From Roseinatronobacter sp. S2 (GTDB lineage Bacteria; Pseudomonadota; Alphaproteobacteria; Rhodobacterales; Rhodobacteraceae), in contig NZ_CP121113.1 in the NCBI RefSeq assembly GCF_029581395.1, positions 1,422,001 to 1,486,000 on the forward strand: a stretch of 64,000 nucleotides of DNA, in the 5' to 3' direction. Position 1 is the first letter of the stretch, and each line of letters begins with the position of its first letter. Made by a program: the position numbers and the translations under genes. Shown piece by piece: positions 43,500 through 52,786 of the stretch. The notes below the pieces were generated by a model. It saw only the letters and a list, made by a program, of their open reading frames with translations, searched no databases and was not told where the DNA came from.

Positions 43500-45017
43500 A
43501 TGACACTCGATCTTGCAAGCTTTGCAGCGGAACGCGGCATCAAATACTTCATGATCTCTTTTACCGATCTGTTCGGCGGACAGCGGGCGAAACTGGTGCC
43601 CGCACAGGCCATTGCCGACATGCAGGAAGATGGCGCGGGCTTTGCGGGCTTTGCCACCTGGCTGGACCTGACCCCTGCCCATCCCGACATGCTGGCCGTG
43701 CCCGACCCGTCATCGGTGATCCAACTGCCATGGCAGCCGGATGTGGCATGGGTGGCTGCAAACTGCATCATGGAAGGGCAGGATGTGGCGCAGGCCCCGC
43801 GCAATGTGCTGCGCCGCCTGATTGATGACGCCGCCAGCGAAGGACTGCATGTCAAGACGGGCATCGAGGCCGAGTTCTTCTTGCTGACCCCCGCAGGCGA
43901 CCAGATTTCAGACCCGTTCGATACTGCCGCCAAGCCCTGCTATGACCAGCAGGCGGTGATGCGCCGCTATGATGTGGTCCGCGAAATTTGCGATTACATG
44001 CTGGATCTGGGCTGGGGCCCGTATCAGACCGACCACGAAGATGCCAATGGCCAGTTCGAAATGAACTGGGAATTCGATGATGTGCTGGCCACGGCAGACA
44101 AGCACAGCTTTTTCAAGTTTATGACCAAATCTGTGGCCGAAAAGCACGGCTTCCGCGCCACATTCATGCCCAAACCCATCGAAGGGCTAACTGGCAACGG
44201 GTGTCATGTTCACATCTCGGTCTGGGACGGCAAGGGCAAGGACGCGAAAGCCAATGTCTTTGCCACTGACAAGGGGCAGGGCCAGACGGGCGAATTGGGT
44301 TTGTCCGACAAGGGGCGCGCGTTTCTTGGTGGTATCATGAAACACGCATCTGCCCTAGCGGCGATCACGAACCCCACAGTGAACAGCTACAAGCGCATCA
44401 ATGCACCGCGCACCATTTCAGGGGCAACATGGGCCCCCAATTCCGTGACATGGACGGGCAATAACCGCACCCATATGGTGCGCGTGCCCGGACCGGGGCG
44501 GTTTGAACTGCGCCTGCCCGACGGGGCGGCCAACCCCTATCTGTTGCAGGCCGTTGTCATTGCCGCGGGGCTTAGTGGCATTCGCACCAATGCCGATCCG
44601 GGCAAACGCTGGGATATTGACATGTATGCCGAAGGCCACAAGGTCGAAGGGGCCCCCAAATTGCCGTTGAACATGCTGGACGCCCTGCGCGCCTATGAAG
44701 CGGATGGCGCGTTGATGACGATGATGGGGGCGGAATTTTCCAGCGCCTATCTGAAACTGAAAAAGCAGGAATGGAATTCCTTTGTGTCCCATTTCAGCCG
44801 CTGGGAACGTGAACACACGCTGGATATCTTATGCGGGGATCGGGGCGGTAAATTCCGGCGGCTGCACGGGATGATCGGCCCCGCGCCACCTGCGGGACAG
44901 CCCCGCAGGCGGCGCAGGCATAATCTGCCCCCTTCGCGGCATGCTGCTGCACGCGACAACCGGCAGACAGCGCTGTTCCATCTGGGCGGGTCATGGTCTA
45001 GCCTGCGTCAGACATGA
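43500..45017 (+). CDS. gmaS: Gamma-glutamylmethylamide synthetase (type III GS-like), with C-terminal readthrough tail
   Basis: ATP-dependent ligation of methylamine to glutamate, first step of the NMG pathway. GS-type motifs: FMISFTDLFGGQRAKLVPAQ, GIEAEFFLLT, GNGCHVHISVWD, NSYKRINAPRTISGATWAPN, and RFELRLPDGAANPYLLQAVV. The family normally ends near HTLDI or HTLDC at about residue 443. Here codon 444 is TTA (44829-44831), one base from TAA, and the frame runs on 62 residues through a proline- and arginine-rich tail to 45017, overlapping a possible upstream start of the next gene. The tail probably reflects loss of the original stop. GS proper is unlikely given the neighbours. Confidence 0.87.
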   Translation: MTLDLASFAAERGIKYFMISFTDLFGGQRAKLVPAQAIADMQEDGAGFAGFATWLDLTPAHPDMLAVPDPSSVIQLPWQPDVAWVAANCIMEGQDVAQAPRNVLRRLIDDAASEGLHVKTGIEAEFFLLTPAGDQISDPFDTAAKPCYDQQAVMRRYDVVREICDYMLDLGWGPYQTDHEDANGQFEMNWEFDDVLATADKHSFFKFMTKSVAEKHGFRATFMPKPIEGLTGNGCHVHISVWDGKGKDAKANVFATDKGQGQTGELGLSDKGRAFLGGIMKHASALAAITNPTVNSYKRINAPRTISGATWAPNSVTWTGNNRTHMVRVPGPGRFELRLPDGAANPYLLQAVVIAAGLSGIRTNADPGKRWDIDMYAEGHKVEGAPKLPLNMLDALRAYEADGALMTMMGAEFSSAYLKLKKQEWNSFVSHFSRWEREHTLDILCGDRGGKFRRLHGMIGPAPPAGQPRRRRRHNLPPSRHAAARDNRQTALFHLGGSWSSLRQT

Positions 45018-45034
45018 CACACAAAGGGCACCTG

Positions 45035-47041
45035 ATGACAAACCCGCTTCTTTCCGACTGGCAGACAGAGTTTCACCTGCCGCCCTTCGCCGATATTCGG
45101 GACGGGGATTTCGCACCCGCCTTTGAGGCGGCCCTTCAGGCGGGCCGCGCGGCCTACGCTGCCATTGCCGACAACCCCGATGCGCCCACATTCGCCAACA
45201 CCATTGACGCGATGGAACGCGCCGATGACTTGCTGGACCGCGTGGCGGGGGTGTTTTTCAACCTGTCGGGCAGTGATTCCAACCCCGCACGCGAAGCGCT
45301 GCAACGCGAACTGTCCCCGACACTGTCGGCCTATTCGTCGGAAATCATCAATAACCGCAAGCTGTTTGACCGGATCGAAACCCTTTGGGCCAGCCGCGAC
45401 CAGCTTGACCTGAACGCAGAACAGGCGCGCGTGCTGATGTTGTATCGGCGCATGTTCGTGCGCGCAGGGGCCGCGCTGGAAGGGGCGGATGCCACGCGCC
45501 TGACCGATGTGAAATCGCGGCTGGCTAGCCTTGGCACGGAATTTACCCAAAACCTGCTGGCCGATGAACGCGACTGGATGATGCCGCTGGAGGATCTGGC
45601 GGGCCTGCCGGATTTCGTGATTGCCAATGCAAAAGCGGCCGCCGAAGAACGGGGGCGCGACGGCTATGTGGTAACACTGAACCGGTCGCTGATTGTGCCG
45701 TTCTTGCAGTTTTCAACGCGGCGCGACCTGCGCGAAAAAGCCTATGAGGCATGGACCGCACGCGGCGCAAACGGGGGCAAGACCGACAACCGCGCAATCG
45801 CGGCCGAAGTGCTGGCCTTGCGCGCCGAACGCGCGGGCCTGCTGGGGTATGAAAGTTTCGCCCGCTACAAGCTGGAAACCGAAATGGCGGGCACGCCCGA
45901 TGCGGTGCGCGATTTGCTGATGCAGGTCTGGACGCCTGCGCGCACCAAGGCCATGGCAGACGCCGCCAAGCTGGAGGCGATGCTGCATGCAGACGGGTGT
46001 GATGGCCCGCTGGAGCCGTGGGACTGGCGGTTTTACGCGGAAAAACTGCGCCGTGCAGAACATGATCTGGATGAGGCCGCGCTGAAACCCTACCTGTCGC
46101 TGGACAATATGATCGCCGCCGCTTTTGACTGCGCAAACCGGCTGTTCGGGCTGGAATTCCGCGCGCTGGATGTGGCCCTGTATCATCCTGATGCCCGCGC
46201 ATGGGAGGTGACACGCAATGGCCAGCATATGGCGGTGTTTATCGGCGATTATTTTGCGCGCGGGTCCAAACGGTCGGGGGCGTGGTGTTCAACCATGCGC
46301 AGCCAGCGCAAACTGGGCGGCGAGGTGCGGCCAATCGTCGTGAATATCTGCAATTTCGCCAAGGGCGATCCGGCGCTTCTGTCCTATGACGATGCGCGCA
46401 CGCTGTTTCATGAATTCGGCCACGCGTTGCATCAGATGCTGTCAGATGTGACTTACGGGCTGATTTCCGGCACATCGGTGGCGCGCGATTTTGTGGAATT
46501 GCCCAGCCAATTGTATGAACACTGGCTGGAAGTGCCCGAAGTGCTGGCCCGCCATGCCCGCCATGTGGATACGGACGAGGCCATGCCCCAAGATATGCTG
46601 GATCGCCTTCTGGCCGCGCAGAATTTCGATCAGGGCTTTGCGACAGTCGAATATGTGGCATCTGCCTTGGTGGATCTGGAATTTCATGACGGCCCGCCAC
46701 CTGCCGACCCCATGCAGAAACAGTCGCAGGTGCTGGACGGCTTGGGCATGCCGCGCGCGATACGGATGCGCCATGCAACGCCGCATTTCGCGCATGTATT
46801 TTCGGGCGATGGCTATTCCAGCGGATATTACAGCTACATGTGGTCAGAGGTTATGGATGCCGACGCGTTCGAGGCGTTCCGCGAGGCGGGCAGTGCGTTC
46901 GATGCGCAAACCGCCGCGAAACTGGAACGCTTCATCCTGTCCGCCGGTGGACGTGACGAGGCAGAGGCGCTTTATACCGCCTTCCGTGGTCGTATGCCGG
47001 GGGTGGACGCGCTGCTGAAAGGGCGCGGGCTGGCTGCGTAA
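45035..47041 (+). CDS. M3-family metallopeptidase (oligopeptidase A / Dcp type)
   Basis: Zinc oligopeptidase of 668 residues. The HEFGH zinc motif is at residues 459-463, followed by the third-ligand glutamate in VELPSQLYEHWLEV, and FSGDGYSSGYYSYMWSEVMD near the C-terminus matches the substrate-binding tyrosine loop of Dcp. It cleaves short peptides, probably in the cytosol as no signal peptide is present. The start at 45035 (MTNPLLSDWQTEF) has AAGGG 8 bases upstream; an ATG seven codons earlier overlaps the end of the extended gmaS frame. Confidence 0.92.
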   Translation: MTNPLLSDWQTEFHLPPFADIRDGDFAPAFEAALQAGRAAYAAIADNPDAPTFANTIDAMERADDLLDRVAGVFFNLSGSDSNPAREALQRELSPTLSAYSSEIINNRKLFDRIETLWASRDQLDLNAEQARVLMLYRRMFVRAGAALEGADATRLTDVKSRLASLGTEFTQNLLADERDWMMPLEDLAGLPDFVIANAKAAAEERGRDGYVVTLNRSLIVPFLQFSTRRDLREKAYEAWTARGANGGKTDNRAIAAEVLALRAERAGLLGYESFARYKLETEMAGTPDAVRDLLMQVWTPARTKAMADAAKLEAMLHADGCDGPLEPWDWRFYAEKLRRAEHDLDEAALKPYLSLDNMIAAAFDCANRLFGLEFRALDVALYHPDARAWEVTRNGQHMAVFIGDYFARGSKRSGAWCSTMRSQRKLGGEVRPIVVNICNFAKGDPALLSYDDARTLFHEFGHALHQMLSDVTYGLISGTSVARDFVELPSQLYEHWLEVPEVLARHARHVDTDEAMPQDMLDRLLAAQNFDQGFATVEYVASALVDLEFHDGPPPADPMQKQSQVLDGLGMPRAIRMRHATPHFAHVFSGDGYSSGYYSYMWSEVMDADAFEAFREAGSAFDAQTAAKLERFILSAGGRDEAEALYTAFRGRMPGVDALLKGRGLAA

Positions 47042-47066
47042 ATAAAACGGCGCGGGAAGGGGACGC

Positions 47067-47240
47067 CCCAAGGCGCGGAGCAAAGGGCTTCAGCCCGCTG
47101 CGCCATCGGTGGGCCGTCCCGCGGCCTGCCGATGACCTATGGACAATTCCAGCCTTTCAGCTTTGGAGTATGCCGCCTGCATAAAGTGAACCCCTATACC
47201 GTGGGATCGGCAGTCCCCGGCCCACCGCTGGCGCGGGCGT
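47067..47240. repeat. Structured intergenic repeat, copy 3 of 4
   Basis: Copy of the family at 5882, 23786 and 58816, between convergent M3 peptidase and baeRF genes. The inner hairpin is GGGC-ttca-GCCC, inside GGCGCGG/CTGCGCC (a G-T wobble keeps the stem). The long arms are CCATCGGTGGGCCG and CGGCCCACCGCTGG (one mismatch). The tail after the right arm is shorter than in other copies. Confidence 0.85.
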
Positions 47241-47272
47241 TCTTCATGCCCCCAAACCCCATTCAAGCCAAA

Positions 47273-47293
47273 GGGCCGGGAAATTCCCGGCCC
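47273..47293. terminator. Hairpin between M3 peptidase and baeRF genes
   Basis: Ten-base perfect arms GGGCCGGGAA and TTCCCGGCCC with a one-base centre, followed by CGTTTCG on the plus strand and TTTGG on the minus strand. Likely a two-way terminator with weak T runs. Confidence 0.6.
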
Positions 47294-47321
47294 CGTTTCG
47301 CTACGAATGGTTGTAAGGGGA

Positions 47322-48443
47322 TCAGATCGCGTAGCGCAGCACCGCCGCAAGTTCTGCTTCTTGCGGGATATCCGCGCGGCGCACGGCGATGACCTTGCCA
47401 CCATTTGCCAGAACACGGCCTGCGATTTCATCAATCACGCCATAGCTGACGGCGCTTTGATCGGTGTCAAATGTCACCTCGCCCGTTGTTTCATCAACAA
47501 CGCCCGGCACAACAGTGTCCATATCCACCAGAAGGGTGTCCACCGCCCCGAAGGTTGCAGCACGCGCGGCGCGCGCCACTTGCGTGGTTGCACGCCCTTC
47601 GTTTTCGCGTGCGGCATAAAGCTCGCCAAACGCTTTTACCGAGGCGTCGTTGATGCCATCAACGATTTCACGGGCCTGTGCGCCCAACTCATGGGCGGGC
47701 ACGCGCACGGGGCTTGTGGTAATGGCGTGTTCGGCCAGGTGCGGGTAGGTGTTGATCGAGCGATACATCGACAAAAGCGGGTCGGTTGCCGCCAGAATCA
47801 GCGGCTCGTGGCGGCCTGACAGCAGGGCGCGCAGGCCTGCATCAACCGCGCGCGCATATTGACGCAGATGGTGTTTCTGCCCTTCGCCGCCGCCCTGACG
47901 CCCCGAATAGCTGCGCGAATTAACGTTCGCGGTGCCCGCAACCGATGCGGCATCCTTGGGCAGGTTGGGCACCCTGATTTCCTGCGCGGGCTGATCGCCC
48001 AGTAATTCGATCACGCGCACCTCGTTTTCGGCCAGCGCCAGCACGAAGGCGTGCTGCGGCATGGACACGGCACGCAACAACGGTTTCAGATGAAACCTGT
48101 CGGCCACTTGCACGGTTTCAGACAAATGATTGGGCAACCGGTAGCTGCGCAGGCTGTCAGGGGTCACGAAAATGGCCAGAGAATTGGCCTGCAAACGCCA
48201 GAAGTCGTCATCATCCATCAGGTCATGCAGCTGTTCTTCAATCGGCCAGATGGTGCGCTTGGCAACGCCTGCCTGCTGCAACTGCTCTACCGCGTCCTGC
48301 GTCAGTTGCTTCAGCGTCGTGCGGGCCGCATCAATGTGCTGCGTTTCGGGGGTGGTTTTCAGATAGATACTGATTTGTGCCTCGCCGCGGGCGGAAACAA
48401 GTTGGCCCAATTCGGTTTGGCTTGGAATATCAACGTATAGCAT
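47322..48443 (-). CDS. eRF1-like (baeRF-type) protein
   Basis: Protein of 373 residues. The C-terminal third resembles eRF1 domain 3/Pelota-type folds (GAVDTLLVDMDTVVPGVVDE, then YGVIDEIAGRVLANGGKVIA), and a middle segment has HLRQYARAVDAGLRALL and a surface-exposed SGRQGGGEGQ loop, the place where eRF1 has GGQ. Bacterial archaeo-eukaryotic release factor-like proteins of this type are thought to act in stress translation or ribosome rescue. It diverges from dnaK, which fits a stress role. GGAG lies about 10 bases before the ATG at 48443. The functional assignment is inference. Confidence 0.5.
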   Translation of the reverse strand: MLYVDIPSQTELGQLVSARGEAQISIYLKTTPETQHIDAARTTLKQLTQDAVEQLQQAGVAKRTIWPIEEQLHDLMDDDDFWRLQANSLAIFVTPDSLRSYRLPNHLSETVQVADRFHLKPLLRAVSMPQHAFVLALAENEVRVIELLGDQPAQEIRVPNLPKDAASVAGTANVNSRSYSGRQGGGEGQKHHLRQYARAVDAGLRALLSGRHEPLILAATDPLLSMYRSINTYPHLAEHAITTSPVRVPAHELGAQAREIVDGINDASVKAFGELYAARENEGRATTQVARAARAATFGAVDTLLVDMDTVVPGVVDETTGEVTFDTDQSAVSYGVIDEIAGRVLANGGKVIAVRRADIPQEAELAAVLRYAI

Positions 48444-48535
48444 GATCACTTTACTCCTATTTCGATGGTCTTGCTGTTCAATGACAGGTCAGGTGCAGCG
48501 CCGCAAGCGCGACCCTGCGACGCGGTATGTGGAAA

Positions 48536-48560
48536 GAAATTGCACTTTTCGTGCAATTTC
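48536..48560. promoter_or_regulatory. Perfect palindrome between baeRF and dnaK genes
   Basis: Arms GAAATTGCAC and GTGCAATTTC (10 of 10) around five bases. It lies in the divergent promoter region, 15 bases before the dnaK -35 element, so an operator is likelier than a terminator. It does not match CIRCE. Confidence 0.5.
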
Positions 48561-48574
48561 ACAGCTCTGTTACG

Positions 48575-48605
48575 GTTGCAGCTCTCAAACCCCCTTCCTA
48601 TATAG
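48575..48605 (+). promoter_or_regulatory. Candidate RpoH (sigma-32) promoter of dnaK
   Basis: GTTG (48575), 18-base spacer, then CCTATATAG (48597-48605). This fits the alphaproteobacterial heat shock consensus CTTG-N17/18-CYTATNTNNG except for the first base. The roughly 95 base leader to the ATG has a small ACCCC/GGGGT hairpin. Confidence 0.6.
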
Positions 48606-48707
48606 CGCACAAGACACCCCAGCGGGGTATTACAACGAAAAACAGATGGGCCGGGGCCTGACAGGACCAGCCCGCTGCCACATCGCTTGAAGAAGAGGAT
48701 GCACATC

Positions 48708-50621
48708 ATGGCTAAAGTCATCGGGATCGACCTTGGGACCACCAACTCCTGCGTTTCCATCATGGACGGGGCAAGCGCACGGGTCATTGAAAATGCCGAA
48801 GGCGCGCGCACAACGCCGTCCATCGTGGCATTTACGGAAAGCGAACGCCTTGTCGGCCAGCCTGCGAAACGTCAGGCCGTGACCAACCCGACCAATACTG
48901 TCTATGCCGTCAAGCGCCTGATTGGCCGCCGCCTGACAGATGCCGAAGTGGAAAAGGACAAGAACCTTGTTCCCTACAACATCATTGATGGCGGCAATGG
49001 CGACGCATGGGTCGAATCGCGCGGCGAAAAATACAGCCCCAGCCAGATTTCGGCATTCATCCTGCAAAAGATGAAAGAAACCGCCGAAAGCTATCTGGGT
49101 GAAAAGGTGACACAGGCTGTGATCACCGTGCCTGCCTATTTCAACGACGCCCAGCGTCAGGCCACCAAGGATGCGGGCAAGATTGCCGGTCTTGAAGTGC
49201 TGCGCATCATCAACGAACCCACCGCTGCCGCATTGGCCTATGGTCTGGACAAGAAAGAAACCCGCACCATCGCGGTCTATGACCTTGGCGGCGGCACGTT
49301 CGACATTACCATTCTGGAAATTGACGACGGCCTGTTTGAAGTGAAATCCACCAACGGGGACACGTTCCTTGGTGGCGAAGATTTCGACATGCGCATCGTC
49401 AATTACCTGGCATCGGAGTTCAAGAAAGAGAACGGCGTCGACCTGACGATGGACAAGATGGCGCTTCAGCGTCTGAAAGAAGCCGCCGAGAAGGCCAAGA
49501 TCGAGTTGTCCAGCTCCAGCCAGACGGAAATCAACCAGCCCTTCATCAGCATGGACAAGAACACCGGCCAGCCGCTGCACCTTGTCATGAAACTGACACG
49601 CGCCAAGCTGGAATCGCTGGTGGGCGATCTGATCAAGAACTCGTTGAAGCCTTGCGCGGCCGCGCTGAAAGACGCCGGCCTGTCAAAAGGCGACATTGAC
49701 GAGGTGATCTTGGTGGGCGGCATGACCCGCATGCCCAAGGTGATCGAGGAAGTGACCAACTTCTTCGGCAAGGAACCGCATAAAGGCGTGAACCCTGATG
49801 AAGTGGTGGCCATGGGTGCGGCCATTCAGGCCGGTGTTTTGCAAGGCGACGTCAAGGATGTTGTGCTGCTGGACGTCACACCGCTGTCGCTGGGCATTGA
49901 AACGCTGGGCGGGGTGTTCACCCGCCTGATCGACCGCAACACCACCATCCCGACCAAGAAAAGCCAGGTGTTCAGCACGGCTGAGGATCACCAGAACGCC
50001 GTGACAATCCGCGTTTTCCAGGGTGAACGTGAAATGGCGGCCGACAACAAGATGCTGGGCCAGTTCAATCTGGAAGATATCCCGCCGGCACCACGCGGTA
50101 TGCCCCAGATCGAGGTGACGTTCGACATTGACGCGAACGGCATTGTCAACGTGTCCGCCAAGGACAAGGGCACTGGCAAAGAGCAAAAGATCACCATTCA
50201 GGCATCGGGTGGTCTGTCGGATGAAGATATCGAAAAAATGGTCAAGGATGCCGAAGCCAATGCCGAGGCCGACAAGCAACGCCGCGAATTGGTCGAGGCG
50301 AAGAATCAGGCAGAAAGCCTGATCCATTCGACCGAAAAATCCGTGGAAGAGCACAAGGACAAGGTTGACCCGACCACGGTTGAAGCGATCGAACTGGCAG
50401 TGGCCGCGCTGAAGGAAACGGTTGAAGGGGATGATGCGGGCAAGATCAAGTCCGGCATCCAGAACGTGACCGAGGCATCCATGAAGCTGGGCGAGGCCAT
50501 CTACAAGGCGCAGGCAGAAGCCGCTGACGGTGCTGATGCCGGTGAAGATGAACCGCGCAGTGTTGATGATGACATTGTCGACGCCGATTTCGAAGATCTC
50601 GACGACAACAAGCGCAGCTAA
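48708..50621 (+). CDS. dnaK: Chaperone DnaK (Hsp70)
   Basis: ATP-driven protein-folding chaperone of 637 residues. Seen: N-terminal [20 protein letters not shown] phosphate loop, [37 protein letters not shown], the interdomain linker [18 protein letters not shown], and an acidic C-terminus ([15 protein letters not shown]). The start at 48708 gives the standard N-terminus; the seven earlier codons have none. dnaJ follows 72 bases later with a UUCG-type hairpin between. Probably heat-induced from the promoter at 48575. Confidence 0.98.
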   Translation: MAKVIGIDLGTTNSCVSIMDGASARVIENAEGARTTPSIVAFTESERLVGQPAKRQAVTNPTNTVYAVKRLIGRRLTDAEVEKDKNLVPYNIIDGGNGDAWVESRGEKYSPSQISAFILQKMKETAESYLGEKVTQAVITVPAYFNDAQRQATKDAGKIAGLEVLRIINEPTAAALAYGLDKKETRTIAVYDLGGGTFDITILEIDDGLFEVKSTNGDTFLGGEDFDMRIVNYLASEFKKENGVDLTMDKMALQRLKEAAEKAKIELSSSSQTEINQPFISMDKNTGQPLHLVMKLTRAKLESLVGDLIKNSLKPCAAALKDAGLSKGDIDEVILVGGMTRMPKVIEEVTNFFGKEPHKGVNPDEVVAMGAAIQAGVLQGDVKDVVLLDVTPLSLGIETLGGVFTRLIDRNTTIPTKKSQVFSTAEDHQNAVTIRVFQGEREMAADNKMLGQFNLEDIPPAPRGMPQIEVTFDIDANGIVNVSAKDKGTGKEQKITIQASGGLSDEDIEKMVKDAEANAEADKQRRELVEAKNQAESLIHSTEKSVEEHKDKVDPTTVEAIELAVAALKETVEGDDAGKIKSGIQNVTEASMKLGEAIYKAQAEAADGADAGEDEPRSVDDDIVDADFEDLDDNKRS

Positions 50622-50644
50622 ACCCCTTGGCAGGAAACCCGTAG

Positions 50645-50668
50645 CCGGTCTGAATTCGTTCAGGCCGG
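50645..50668 (+). terminator. Stem-loop with UUCG tetraloop between dnaK and dnaJ
   Basis: CCGGTCTGAA-TTCG-TTCAGGCCGG: a ten-pair stem (one G-U) capped by the very stable UUCG loop, without a T run. It could lower dnaJ expression relative to dnaK, or protect the dnaK transcript end. Confidence 0.55.
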
Positions 50669-50693
50669 TTGCATCATTGGAAAGTAAGCCCAC

Positions 50694-51860
50694 ATGGCCA
50701 AACGCGATTTCTATGAAGTTCTGGGCGTCAGCCGTTCCGCCTCTGCCGAGGAAATCAAGAAAGCCTATCGCAAAAAGGCCAAGGAACTGCACCCCGACCG
50801 GAACTCTGACAACCCCAATGCCGAAGCGCAGTTCAAGGAAGCCAATGAGGCTTATGATGCGCTGAAAGATGCCGACCGCAAGGCCGCCTATGACCGCTTT
50901 GGTCATGCCGCATTCGATGGCAGCATGGGCGGCGGGGGTGGTCATCCGGGTGCGGCGGGTGCACGCGGCGGATTTGGCGGCAATGGCGATTTTGCCAGCG
51001 CATTTTCCGATGTGTTCGAAGACCTGTTTGGCGATTTCGTCGGTGGCGGGCGTGGCGGCGCACGCACGCGTGCCAGCCGCGGGTCGGACCTGCGCTATAA
51101 TATGCGCATCTCGCTGGAAGAAGCCTTTAGCGGAACGCGCAAGACCATCCGTGTGCCGCGCCTGTCGCAATGCGAAGCCTGCAATGGCACCGGCGCCGAA
51201 GGCGGGGCCGAACCTGTCACCTGCCCGACCTGTTCGGGAATGGGCAAGGTGCGGGCACAACAGGGTTTTTTCACTGTTGAACGCACCTGTCCGACCTGTG
51301 GCGGGAATGGCCAGATCGTCAAGAACCCGTGTGCCGCCTGCGGTGGCGCAGGGCGTGTGGAAAAGGAATCAACCCTGTCGGTCAATATTCCCGCAGGCGT
51401 TGAAACCGGCACGCGCATCCGCCTGTCGGGCGAGGGCGAGGCGGGGCTGCGTGGCGGTCCTGCGGGGGATCTGTATATTTTCGTCAATGTGGCCGAACAC
51501 CAGATATTCAAACGCGACGGCGTCACGCTTTATTGTCATGTCCCCGTCAGCGTGGCCCGTGCCGCCCTTGGCGGAGAGGTCGAGGTGCCGACCATCGATG
51601 GCGGGCGCTCGCGCGTCAAGGTGCCTGCGGGCAGCCAGTCGGGGCGGCAGATGCGCCTGCGCGGCAAGGGCATGCCCGCGCTGCGCGGCGGTGGTCAGGG
51701 CGACATGCTGATCGAACTGGCTGTGGAAACGCCGGTTAATCTGACGGCACGGCAAAAGGAATTGCTGGAAGAGTTTGAAAAGCTGAGTGCGGAAAACAAC
51801 CCCGAAAGCAGCGGCTTTTTTGACAAGGTTAAAAGCTTCTGGGATGGCATGAAAAACTGA
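50694..51860 (+). CDS. dnaJ: Co-chaperone DnaJ (Hsp40)
   Basis: Stimulates DnaK ATPase and delivers clients. The 388 residues have the type I layout: J domain with HPD ([10 protein letters not shown] near residues 30-40), a Gly-rich region ([20 protein letters not shown]), four CxxCxGxG zinc repeats ([32 protein letters not shown]) at about 155-225, and a C-terminal substrate-binding domain ending [14 protein letters not shown] 50694 follows a moderate purine site (GGAAAGTAAG). Second gene of the dnaKJ operon. Confidence 0.97.
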   Translation: MAKRDFYEVLGVSRSASAEEIKKAYRKKAKELHPDRNSDNPNAEAQFKEANEAYDALKDADRKAAYDRFGHAAFDGSMGGGGGHPGAAGARGGFGGNGDFASAFSDVFEDLFGDFVGGGRGGARTRASRGSDLRYNMRISLEEAFSGTRKTIRVPRLSQCEACNGTGAEGGAEPVTCPTCSGMGKVRAQQGFFTVERTCPTCGGNGQIVKNPCAACGGAGRVEKESTLSVNIPAGVETGTRIRLSGEGEAGLRGGPAGDLYIFVNVAEHQIFKRDGVTLYCHVPVSVARAALGGEVEVPTIDGGRSRVKVPAGSQSGRQMRLRGKGMPALRGGGQGDMLIELAVETPVNLTARQKELLEEFEKLSAENNPESSGFFDKVKSFWDGMKN

Positions 51861-51910
51861 TCTTGGGCCTGTGCCATTGTGCGCGACCGTGACATGCGAA
51901 AACAAAAGAT

Positions 51911-51942
51911 CAGAGTGTATCATGTGACTGCGGTATACTCTG
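51911..51942. promoter_or_regulatory. Imperfect inverted repeat between dnaJ and radC
   Basis: CAGAGTGTATC (51911) and GGTATACTCTG (51932) form arms matching at 9 of 11 positions around ten bases. The right arm holds TATACT, a possible -10 hexamer. No T run follows. Operator or promoter for radC, function unknown. Confidence 0.35.
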
Positions 51943-51982
51943 GTTAACGGTTTCTTAGCCAATGCAAGCTAGGCTTGCGGGT

Positions 51983-52741
51983 ATGGCACAGGACACTTCA
52001 GGATTTTCAGATGCGGCATTGCCCCTGTTCGGGGCGGTAGCGGGTGTAACTGTTCCGCCCGCGCCTGTGCCGTCCTATCTGCGCGATCACCGCAAAAGAT
52101 TGCGCGCGCGCTTTCTGGATGGTGGCGCGGATGCCATGCCGGATTATGAATTACTGGAATTGCTTTTATTTCGCGCCATCCCGCGACAAGATGTCAAGCC
52201 ATTGGCCCGCAGCCTGATTGATACATTTGGCGATCTGAACCGCGTGATTGCAGCGCCTGCCGCACGGTTGCGCGCGGTCGGCGGGGTGGGTGATGCCGTG
52301 ATTGCCGAATTGAAACTTGCGCAAGCCTGCGCACAGCGCATGGCGCGCGCACGGGTGATGAACAGGCCGGTCATTTCCAGTTGGGCCGCATTGCTGGATT
52401 ATTGCCACACCGCCATGTCGCACCGCGAAACCGAACAGTTCCGTGTGCTGTTTCTGGACCGGAAGAATGTTCTTGTCGCAGATGAAGCGCAAGGGCAGGG
52501 CACAGTTGATCATGTGCCGGTCTATCCGCGCGAAATTCTGCGCCGCGCGCTGGAACTGAATGCCTCGGCGTTAATTCTGGTGCATAATCACCCGTCCGGT
52601 GATCCCACCCCGTCGCAGGCAGATATCGACATGACGCAAACCATTCTAGCGGCCTGCGCGGCCCTGTCGATTACCCTGCATGACCATATTGTTATCGGCC
52701 AATCCTGCGAATTAAGCTTTCGCAGCAGCGGGTTGCTGTAG
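51983..52741 (+). CDS. radC: RadC/JAB-domain protein
   Basis: Protein of 252 residues. An N-terminal helix-hairpin-helix part (YELLELLLFRAIPRQDVKPL, then RAVGGVGDAVIAEL) is followed by a JAB/MPN metalloprotease-like domain with the zinc set HNHPSGDPTPSQADID and an upstream glutamate in the FLDRKNVLVADEAQ region. Despite the name, a role in DNA repair is not firmly shown; the domain suggests an isopeptidase or nuclease-like activity. The start is uncertain: ATG 51962 lies in a GCAAGC/GCTTGC hairpin, ATG 51983 is used here because it leaves the hairpin in the leader. Confidence 0.88.
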   Translation: MAQDTSGFSDAALPLFGAVAGVTVPPAPVPSYLRDHRKRLRARFLDGGADAMPDYELLELLLFRAIPRQDVKPLARSLIDTFGDLNRVIAAPAARLRAVGGVGDAVIAELKLAQACAQRMARARVMNRPVISSWAALLDYCHTAMSHRETEQFRVLFLDRKNVLVADEAQGQGTVDHVPVYPREILRRALELNASALILVHNHPSGDPTPSQADIDMTQTILAACAALSITLHDHIVIGQSCELSFRSSGLL

Positions 52742-52775
52742 GGCCGCGCCGCATCAGCCCTGATTGTGCGGCCCC
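52741..52775. terminator. Hairpin between radC and the 52787 gene
   Basis: Stem GGGCCGC/GCGGCCC with an inner ATCA-gccc-TGAT helix, directly after the radC stop. It fills the convergent gap and lacks a T run. Confidence 0.45.
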
Positions 52776-52786
52776 GGACTGCGTGC

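Noticed and set aside
42032..43933. 633-codon minus-strand frame across mgsC and gmaS
   Set aside because: Antisense to two clear enzymes; composition is typical of a shadow frame.
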